NCBI GenBank assembly: GCA_029891345.1
Contig: CM056993.1
Coordinates: forward strand, 272,274,900-272,338,899
Source: Dryococelus australis
Taxonomy: Eukaryota > Arthropoda > Insecta > Phasmatodea > Phasmatidae
Reading direction: 5' to 3'
Length of the DNA: 64,000 bases
Shown: piece by piece, positions 56,408-64,000 of the stretch
Position numbering within the stretch: position 1 is the stretch's first letter
How the letters are laid out: every line of letters starts with the position of its first letter
Translations under genes and position numbers: made by a program
The notes under the pieces: generated by a model
What the model saw: the letters and a program-made list of their open reading frames with translations, nothing else
Databases searched by the model: none
Told to the model about the DNA's origin: nothing

Positions 56408-57275
56408 TAAAGCTGTATATTTTATAATGCATACGATAAATTTTATGTAAAAAATATGGCTGATTTTATTTATTTTAAAAACCCCTCCACTTCATATGAA
56501 ATTTAGTTTAAATAAAAATACTCACATTTAAGAATAAAATCTAACATGTCACAATTCGGCACAGGCCGATAGCAGTTGGCATAATCGAGAATTTAACACC
56601 ACCTATGTGTTGAAAATAGTATCTAACATGGATGGTTCCGACAATGCCACCTATAGTTAAAAAAAAAAGAAAATAAACAAATATGACTGCCACCTTTTGG
56701 GTGAATTAATATACTAGCACAACTAGGTGATGAAAACATATGATATTCAATATGGCAGTCAAACGAAGGTTAGAGACAAACTTTAGCAATGTATAAACAA
56801 ATGACAAAGAAAAGTACAATATGATGGCCTCCAGCAATGTATAAACAAATGGCAAACGAAAAGCCAAAATGGCGGAATTGGTATAGGCGAGGAGTGGAGG
56901 GAAACCTCCGGAAATTTAGTTTCTGTGACGAATTTTTTTTGGGATTTTTAATAATTATATATATTTTTTTTTCGTATATTATAACATAATTTTTTATAAT
57001 TTTTAATAATTATAATTTTTTATTTTTTATTTTTGTAGTCAAAGGTCAAGGACAATGATCAAGGTCAAGGTTACATGGGTCCAATATGGCGGATGGGTGA
57101 CCAGAATCACATCAGAACAGCTCTGGCGCTCCGACGCCGCACGTCCTTGCCCCCGACTCGCCATAATCCTTCTAGTACTATGACATTCCAATTTATAAAT
57201 TTATAAAACCTATTGTCCTGACACGACAGGAATCTGTTCCAAAATATTTCGGTTATCATCCCTGTGACAATGAAG

Positions 57276-57279
<4 letters not shown>
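56408..57279. other. Non-coding DNA with AATGGCGG-type repeats
   Basis: Contains ATGTATAAACAAATG twice (near 56790 and 56832), GGCGGA/ATGGCGG motifs, an AT-rich low-complexity part (56930-57030), and AAGGTCAAGG repeated at 57043-57073. Confidence 0.45.

Positions 57280-57367
<88 letters not shown>
57280..57367 (+). repeat. (AT)n microsatellite, about 88 bp
   Basis: Uninterrupted AT dinucleotides. Self-complementary, so likely to extrude a hairpin or collapse in assemblies. A further (GT)n at 57597-57612 and (AT)n at about 57647-57679 follow. Confidence 0.97.
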
Positions 57368-57370
<3 letters not shown>

Positions 57371-57643
57371 AAATAGTGAATCTGAATTAAGTTGAAAAAT
57401 ATTTAACATATTAAAATAATCTGTGTTTATGCTTGTATGTAAGGATACTGTCTCGGCTTTTAGTACCGCCAACATAAAAACTTATTTTTGGCTTTCCTTC
57501 TTCCTCAGACTCACATCCCTCTTCCAGATTACGACTGTGACTCTCATAAACGAATACTTTTTTTATGTTCTTTTTACGAAATAAGTACGTAGCTCGTGTG
57601 TGTGTGTGTGTGTTTATGCGTGATTCACCTCTCCTTCTCCATA

Positions 57644-57681
<38 letters not shown>

Positions 57682-57925
57682 GAGCACCTATCTACACACG
57701 CTCATTGATCTGAAGTCTGGACGACTGCGACTATGCTGATGCCTACGAATTTTACGTACACCAACCAGTCATTCGTTTGTGTTTAAACTCATTTTTGTAT
57801 TTGTGACAGTGTAACAAATATTTGCCACTACTTCAAATATTTTCAATATTTTACCTTAAAATAAATGTTAAGAGTAACAAGAGACTTAAAATGTCGGCCT
57901 CTACGGGCGTAGTTAGCAGGAATTC
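57368..57925. other. Non-coding DNA with short microsatellites
   Basis: Apart from the GT and AT repeats, nothing recognised. Confidence 0.45.
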
Positions 57926-57929
57926 TAAT

Positions 57930-58500
57930 TTACGCTGCTTGGGGTTCCGGTTTCGAGTTCTCTGTAAAGCGTGTATGTAAGTAAACTTTTAGGTTAAGGA
58001 TTAGTTTTATTTTGATTTGTAAGCTGCTTTTCCTCCCCTCCCATCTCACGGATAAATCTTTCGGCACAAAGCGGATGTCTGAACAAGCAACGATTACAAA
58101 CAAATAAATGTTTTTATCTCTGAAAGGATTAGCGCAAATGCAAAAATAGAGAAGGAGAAGGAAAAAAAAGGCATGATTGAGTATGTAGCTGGGTTTCCCA
58201 TTCCCATGTTCGTCTTCCACAATCTCTGCATTATAACTATTTGCAATTAAGTCCTGCAGCATGCATGGCAAATCACTGTCTGGTCTCAGGTATCGCACAG
58301 CAGAATATTCACAGGCTATAGATTCGCCAATCCTAATTCCTTGGTATGAATAAAATGTATAGCACCAATGACCAATGTTGTTGCACACTTTCACCTGTAG
58401 CACTCCATCGTACAGTTTAAAATACACTTTTATGTAGCCTACTTACAGTGCCTTCTACTTGGCTGTATGGTTGAATATGCACACTATGCTTATATACGAC
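57930..58500 (-). pseudogene. Unknown protein, tandem paralogue 2
   Basis: The continuous frame starts at ATG 58427 and runs to 57930. Its N-terminal part (VYFKLYDGVLQVKVC, GHWCYTFYSYQGIRIGE, SAVRYLRPDSDLPCMLQDLI) aligns with the gene at 59032-58733: similar spacing, shared GxxxVxF, C-x(n)-HW, AVxxL and LPC positions. Similarity also extends upstream of this ATG in another phase to about 58480, where the equivalent of the start codon reads GTG, so the original 5' end is damaged. TATATAAAGG (minus strand, near 58532-58541) and TATATAAG (near 58488-58496) lie upstream. Family and function are unknown. The last 80 residues from about 58170 down look like read-through into non-coding DNA. Confidence 0.45.
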
Positions 58501-58563
58501 TGACTGAAGCTCTGTTAGTCCTTCCCTTTATATATACAAGCTGGTGGCCATGTTGGATAATTT

Positions 58564-58772
58564 TTATTTGAAACTAAAATCAGATGGCTCGCTTTGGCAC
58601 ACTCTGCATAAGCCCATAACACAAGACGAGACTAAACTGCAATTATCACAGGGAATTTCTGTAATGTGTTCAATATTATCACATTTTTCAGTCCAGATTG
58701 TAGGTTCGGTGTAACACTCCTTTGTAACATTATTAAATTTGCTTATGTGACATATGTGTCGTGATGTGCTCA
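58564..58772 (-). other. Cysteine-rich open frame, no ATG
   Basis: An open minus-strand frame with IPCDNCSLVSSCVMGLCRVC. It has no ATG at its start (GTG) and follows AG|GTGAGC at the end of the upstream gene's frame, which also resembles a splice donor. It may be a shifted 3' part of paralogue 1 or chance. Confidence 0.25.
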
Positions 58773-59032
58773 CCTAGAGAATTGAACCTTAGTTCATCTA
58801 TACAACATGGTAATACTATATCCAGACTCAAATTATACACAGCACAGTTGTGTTCGCTACAATCTCCGACTTCTTTGTACTTATATTCCAGAGTAATTAA
58901 AGAAAAACTCCAATGATCTTCCCCATCGCACATTTGAATCTGTAATGAACTATTGTCTTTAACCTGGAACCACACTTGTCTGTATCCCAAGACAACACTC
59001 GCAAACTCGAACTGAGAGTTAAACTTCTCCAT
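58733..59032 (-). CDS. Unknown protein, tandem paralogue 1
   Basis: ATG at 59032 (an in-frame GTG lies 12 bases upstream), open for 99 codons to 58733. Visible blocks: QFEFASVVLGYRQVWFQVKD, then CDGEDHWSFSL and NLSLDIVLPCCIDEL. It aligns with the sequence at about 58480-58230, giving a head-to-tail duplicated pair on the same strand as the capsid-like genes. TATAAA on the minus strand lies about 50 bases upstream (59080-59085). There is no signal peptide or membrane span. It could be an element gene or an unrelated host pair; AG|GTGAGC near the end leaves room for a spliced host gene. I do not recognise the family. Confidence 0.5.
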   Translation of the reverse strand: MEKFNSQFEFASVVLGYRQVWFQVKDNSSLQIQMCDGEDHWSFSLITLEYKYKEVGDCSEHNCAVYNLSLDIVLPCCIDELRFNSLGEHITTHMSHKQI

Positions 59033-59621
59033 CCCAATCTGCACTATTTACTGAAATAATATCGCGAATCGACCAGCTGTTTATATCTCAATTTCCCCCA
59101 TCTCCCCAACCCCTCTCTCGCCAACCGCCATCAGCAAGGCCCATTTAAGCATTAATTTATAATTTTTGCCTGCAGAGATGAACAGCAATTTATGATCACA
59201 CATTTCACATAACTAATTGAATGATGGACATTTGTGTTTTTTGTGCATATCAAATATTTCTCCATTCCACACAATTGCTAGAACACATTCTTGATTAAGT
59301 CCACACAAAAATATCTCCTCATCTTTGAAGTATGTATTGCAAATAGATGGTGTATCTTCATACTCAATACATCTGCTCTCCCATGCTGATTTTATTTAAC
59401 CCAAGGGTTTTTTTGCTTATACTTCCACCTAATAAGATTTCCAATCAAAAGGTTGTTTGAATGGAACACAGTGGTAATTGTTGTATTGGTTGGTAATAGC
59501 CATTTCCTTAATGATAAACATATTTGGTGTTTGGAAACCTTGAATATTACAAAACATGTTTTCTCGATGACAGACTGCCGTATACTTAATGTAGTTACAT
59601 TAATACCTTAACTAACTTATC

Positions 59622-60809
59622 TTAATCATTATATGACACTAATCTATTGCCAATGATTAACACATAACTTGAGTTTTTGTGGAATATTTACATTTGTGCT
59701 TATTTGATTATGCAAATCCATTACATTATTGGTTAGAGTCTAGTTATGTTTACTAACATATAAAAAGGTGCACTATATTTAAAAGAATCAAGGTCTAATA
59801 TTGGTGCAGTGTATTTTGAATAAAATGTTTCTTGAAACTTCTAATACATATTGTATTAAATAAGGTACTTGCCATTTGCGAAATGTATGTTAAAATCCAT
59901 GTATGGTTAAGCTAACTATTAAGAAATAGTTTTATGTTTTTAATATTGCAATGGTCAAATAAGGATCTGTCCACTCTTAAGTTATTTTTGCGGTTTCTTT
60001 CGAAACATATAATTACATATCTCACTTTTTCATTTGAGAAACTAAATTCAACACTCCAAACAACGTTCTCGGATACTGGTAATGAAGGAAACATTTGCAA
60101 ACTCCACAATCCAAATATAAGGTTTAGCTTCTTCCCTTTTTCAATATATTTAAGAAACTTCATGCAGTCATGAGTGGTGTTAATTTCAATATGCAACATC
60201 ACCCATTCTGTACTACTTGGATCAAAAGTTACACCCTCTTCTTCATTAAGCATTTTGCTTATAGCATTCACATGCATATCACTAAATAGAATAATTGATT
60301 CTTGTTTGGCATTTACTATAACATGTTTATAATCTTCAGCGAAATTCAGTACCATACTTAGTCGTATAACTACTTTCCCACTGAGATTAATGAAGAGTTT
60401 ATAATTGTCGATGTTATTTCATACAGACATAGTGTATGCATTAATTTTGTTTATAGTTAGCAAGAGATAATTCTTTATTGTGGATGTAATGTCTACATCT
60501 CCAGTTTGAGCAATTTAAACTCCATTCAGTAAGTATGAAATTCTGTCTATCAAATTAAGTATAGCTACAATTTCGAACTATTCCAATACTATCTGGGTTA
60601 GTTCCATCGGCTGTCTTTGTGAATGTCCCTCTAAACCACAAATCCGATTTCGACAGCAGCATATAAATTTCATGATTCTGTATAGGAATTTGTATTTCCG
60701 AGGGGAACGAATATCGCCCTACCTTGAGTGTTTCAGATTCATGTATATCAGTGTTGGTTATAGCAGTCTTGTAAGTTATGGGTGTTTCTACATTAAGAAC
60801 AATTTACAT
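59622..60809 (-). pseudogene. Double-jelly-roll capsid-like protein, Polinton/adintovirus-class
   Basis: The relic runs from a start at 60809 (directly followed by a stop) to TAA at 59622, about 396 codons, a normal size for the family as I recall it. Blocks in order: YSFPSEIQIPIQNHEIYML (near 60715-60660); LLNGV...AQTGDVDITSTIKNY (60535-60460, another frame); then the intact 60355-59912 frame with LNFAEDYKHVIVNAKQESI, EWVMLHIEIN and FERNRKN...FDHCNIKNIKLFLNS. Then come YPYMDFNIHF and a terminal YVLIIGNRLVSYND. These match a family annotated as double-jelly-roll-like in many invertebrate genomes. Such proteins form the icosahedral shell of adenovirus/Polinton-lineage particles. Stops and at least two shifts inactivate it. 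Confidence 0.72.
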
Positions 60810-62320
60810 TTCTATTAACTTTGTATCATAATTCTTTTAAAAACAATTCATCGCACTGTGTTAAGTGCACAGGTTTCTTAACTTAACTGAAAACTTTACG
60901 ATTCAATTTACATATTTTTATTGCTACTTTCTTGGGAACATATTGCATTCTGTATACAATACCAATTTTGTTTGTAATGCATAGAATGTAAGTGTTTTTA
61001 TACTAGTTTTCCCATTAGATTTTTTCCAAATGTAAACACACGGTAACTTCTTCATTTCTAAAGTTAATAAGTGAGACAACTGCATTAAAATCTAAGTGAA
61101 TTTGTTGTCTCCTGTGCACCCCGTTCAACTTGAGCAACATACGACATTGCCTTCCTGCATGCATGGAAAATTATCGCAGTGAAAAATTGACAATTTAGTT
61201 AAATAACTGTGCCAATTTACTCACAATGTACAATTTTTTAAAACCTGTTTGCTGCATGCTGACATTGACGTGGCCCGGTATGGCTGGGAAAGTATTTTCA
61301 CTGCATTGGTAATAATTAATGCACGCCCTGCATCGAGGCAACAGGTGGCATCATGTCTCCGACAACAACTGAGGGGGTTAGTACCAGCACCCGCATACGC
61401 GGGAGGTGGCACGCTGGCATCACCTTCTCCACCAGCCGATGGTTGTGACAACAGGCTGGCTGTGCATGCCATTTGAAACTACGTTCCTCCCTCCCATGTG
61501 TGGCACAGTGTGTACTTTATTTGGACATTTTTCAAGAAAACTGCTGGGATTGGTCGTATCAATGAAAATCCTTCTACTGATTAATGAACTTTGATTTTGC
61601 CCACTACTGAGTGAAAATGATGTTGTTCCCTTGTTTGGGCATCAATGCTCCTATTGTTGGATTATTTAAAGCTGAATATTATTGTTTGGTGATTGGGAAT
61701 TGATTGCTGTTACCCTCTAATACTCAATTGAGAAAATTTTGTATAAATGGTGTGTGCAAATGTTTGTTCAGGGTCTGATGCTTCGGCCTCAAGGGAGCAT
61801 CCATTAAAGTTATGTGGTGGTGAAACTTTATTCTCTTCAGAATATTAGGCTCTTCAAGCGAGTTAGGTCATGACATCACTTTGATGTAAAGCTAGGTGCC
61901 CGGAATGTCTTAAAATTTTTAAAGTCTAGGAAATATGCATCTAATAAGAGATCTGAGTAAACAATTTTTAGTTTAGAAAAATGTTTGCTAAAATTATTTG
62001 GTGCAGGAACCTGAGGTTGTTCACATAGAGTTTTCTCCCTGGAAGTTAAGGCTTGCCATTTGTGAGCAGTTGCTTTGATGAGGAGAAAAATAATATTTTG
62101 AGATGTATAACCTAGAGTTTGAAGGGCAGGTAAGTCCAACTTGCCTGAATTTAACTATGTTTTTAAAAGTGTTACTGCTGCCATATGTTGAAAAAGGCCA
62201 AATATTAAATGGTAAAGTAAAATTTTATAGCGCCTGGCAGGTTTAATTGAAAGATGATATGGCAATTTCAAAATAAATGGATTGTTGCTCCACATATGTA
62301 AATTTTGCTTAGATAATTAA
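60810..62320. other. Unassigned DNA between capsid-like genes
   Basis: The minus strand just above 60809 has no recognised gene. 61320-61480 is GC-richer, with overlapping open frames on both strands and no motif. Confidence 0.35.
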
Positions 62321-62324
62321 TTTA

Positions 62325-62600
62325 AAAGTAGTTTATGGAGCATGGTGATGGAATGGTCGTATAACCAGAGAAATATGTGTTATCTTAAAAATAGATTATA
62401 TAAATTTCATGGTGAAATTTATTTGGTGATAAAGCAGTTTATGTAGCATGTCCTTGGAATGGTCGGTTAGCAAGGGAAATGAGCTATTATGAAAGTAAAA
62501 ATAATCATAAGTTAGCAAGTTGAAATTTCTTTGGTAATAAAGTCAGTATATTCAGTATGGTTGTGGATGGCCTGGGAGCCAACAAATAAATATTGTAAAA
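62325..62600 (+). repeat. Tandem repeat, about 2.5 units of ~108 bp
   Basis: 'AGTTTATGxAGCATGxxxxTGGAATGGTCG' begins near 62327 and 62436, with a diverged third start near 62545. The units share a 'GAAATTTxTTTGGTxATAAAG' block. Confidence 0.6.
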
Positions 62601-63071
62601 GTAAACATATTGGATCTTTAAAATATATTTTTAGTGCACTTTAGAATTTGCTTGGGTTTTAACCAGACATTTTATTCTGGTTGATCATTTTATAGTAATT
62701 GGAAAATATTATGAATATAGCTGCACTGTGGCAGAAAATTATTGAGAGTATTTTTCTAGAAAATATTTTTGTAACAATATTTTTGAATTCTTATATTAAC
62801 TGTTATGATACACACATGTTGTGTTATTTCCTTATATTGTGATATTTGTAGAAACCAAAGAGAAAAGAGAATAAAAGAAATTTTAAAATTAATAAAAGAC
62901 AATATTCCACATACTTCATGTGTTCTTATAATGTTTACTCATATTACAGATACTCCTACCTTGCTCAATGAAATTTACTTGCTGGCATTTTGTGCCTTGT
63001 TTCTTTTTTGATGGTCAGATTCTTCTGGGATTTGGGTAATTTCAGTCTTGCATCATACTTGAGTCAAGGGC
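62601..63071. other. AT-rich non-coding DNA
   Basis: No gene recognised. Confidence 0.4.
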
Positions 63072-63715
63072 TTAGCAAGGGTCTGAAAGTTTACCATTTC
63101 GGTTGACTGTACTCACAACTAATTCATCAACATGGCTGACTATTACTGGAAGATAAATTAAAATACTTGGCTTTACAATTAATTTATTTCCTGGAGCAAC
63201 AGAACACGTGAATTCATGTAATGTGTTGTCTGTTTTCCATTTAAAAACAAACCACCAACAATATATACATTTACACGACATACATTTACTGATAAAATAC
63301 TATCTTGTTTTAACGATTCGTGTACTTGATTACCTGAATAAACATTCTTTTATAGCCTAACATAGATGAAATCGAATCTTTTGCATGAAATCAATATCGA
63401 CATTACTACACATTACATTAGTTAAAGTATTTGTATTACCGCATAATAAGATATTAACATTTTCAAAAAACACTATACTCCTAATAAATGTTTCCAACTC
63501 TTCGAGTTTGTGCTGACCAACAGGTATAATGATCCTGTGTTTCTCATCACCAATATTTAATGTGAATGATTGGTTGTGTGTGTCTACATTGGAAATACTG
63601 TTATAAGTTACAAATTCAATAAATCTTATTTGCCAGTCACTGTCTAATTTCAATGGTGGGAAATAAATAGCCATAGTTGGAATGAGTTACCACTTAATAT
63701 CAGTGTGATGGACAT
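63072..63715 (-). pseudogene. Second capsid-associated (penton-like) protein, Polinton/adintovirus-class
   Basis: The likely start is ATG at 63715 (MSITLILSGNS). A shift near 63680 leads into the intact 63674-63357 frame: YFPPLKLDSDWQIRFIEFVT, YNSISNVDTHNQSFTL and HRIIIPVGQHKLEELETFIR. Further shifts lead to VNVYIVGGLFLNGK near 63270-63230 and then the 63281-63072 frame with TLHEFTCSVAPGNKL and ILIYLPVIVSHVDEL, ending at a stop at 63072. The N-terminal 'FPP-x-L ... YNSI-N' block and the 'HEF-P-G' and 'IYLPV' blocks recur in a family I recall beside the double-jelly-roll gene in insect elements. A penton or minor-capsid role is inferred from that company. Length is about 214 codons. Confidence 0.66.
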
Positions 63716-63746
63716 TTTACCAACAAGTTTTAAGGATTACACATCT

Positions 63747-63754
63747 TATTTATA
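63747..63754 (-). promoter_or_regulatory. TATA box of the penton-like gene
   Basis: The minus strand reads TATAAATA 32 bases before the ATG at 63715, a plausible core promoter with a very short leader. Confidence 0.5.
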
Positions 63755-64000
63755 CTTCCGAATCACAAACATAAGTGACCACAATAATATGTGTTTGGTA
63801 ATTGTTCACTTTCGTAATTGTACTTGATGGGTTACTATTTAAATAGTTACATATTTCTGATGGAAAATGTAAATCACCAAAACTATTACAGTAAATTGAA
63901 TTATGTCAGTAATTCCACACGGTGTGTTCCTTCGATTTAGTCTTTAATCTAAATTAAATATCATACATTCCTGAATGTGCGGTTTCCAAGGTAAATCATC
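63755..64000. other. Window edge, unassigned
   Basis: Upstream of the penton-like gene on the minus strand; no further coding blocks recognised before the window ends. Confidence 0.4.

Noticed and set aside
57107-57475. 122-codon minus-strand frame
   Set aside because: Its core is an alternating Ile-Tyr run produced by the (AT)n microsatellite.
61221-61476. Overlapping plus and minus frames rich in Ala/Pro/Cys
   Set aside because: They arise from a short GC-rich block; no family motif and no context for either strand.

Overview
The window is AT-rich eukaryotic nuclear DNA, most likely from an arthropod and probably an insect. No species can be named from sequence alone. The reasons are long gene-poor stretches, decayed Jockey/CR1-like LINEs, a Tc1/mariner copy with TA duplications, a Ty3/gypsy relic, a hAT transposase end, many small inverted-repeat elements, and pieces of a Polinton/adintovirus-class endogenous virus-like element. 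No bacterial operon, rRNA, convincing tRNA or CRISPR array was found.

1-9.6 kb: a degenerate tandem repeat of about 280 bp units (370-1700), a hAT transposase C-terminus (2925-3170), a LINE reverse-transcriptase fragment (4330-5175), and the only convincing host-gene signal. That signal is two short minus-strand exons (6945-6972 and 6480-6588) with consensus splice sites and an unbroken frame, downstream of GC-rich promoter-like DNA at 7560-7790.

9.6-50 kb: mostly transposon layers. A 16-bp perfect inverted-repeat pair (9614-9629 and 13485-13500) encloses a broken LINE. A family of about 12 small elements ending in GGCTGTTCACGGTAAA recurs between 8.9 and 43.7 kb. Two copies of a ~560-bp element lie at 16.06 and 21.51 kb. 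A 403-bp element with a 6-bp duplication is at 38331-38733, and an internally deleted Tc1-like element is at 40551-41385. Tandem repeats with B-box-like motifs lie at 39.16-40.25 kb. A minus-strand gypsy pol relic spans 47.6-50.64 kb.

50.6-63.7 kb: the most interesting part. It holds decayed genes of a Polinton/adintovirus-class element. On the plus strand these are a zinc-finger plus A32-like packaging ATPase, a small open frame overlapping its stop by ATGA, a protein resembling an uncharacterised family seen with such elements, and a retrovirus-type integrase whose start also overlaps by ATGA. On the minus strand they are a parvovirus-VP1-like phospholipase A2 domain, a double-jelly-roll capsid-like protein, a second capsid-associated (penton-like) protein, and two tandem paralogues of unknown function. 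Together they suggest integration, packaging, capsid and membrane-penetration functions, all now broken by stops, frameshifts and insertions. Neither a family-B DNA polymerase nor an adenain-type protease was recognised here. A second, shorter relic of the zinc-finger/ATPase gene lies at 37.85-38.17 kb, so the family was present more than once. Family names rest on motif recognition by eye, with no database search.
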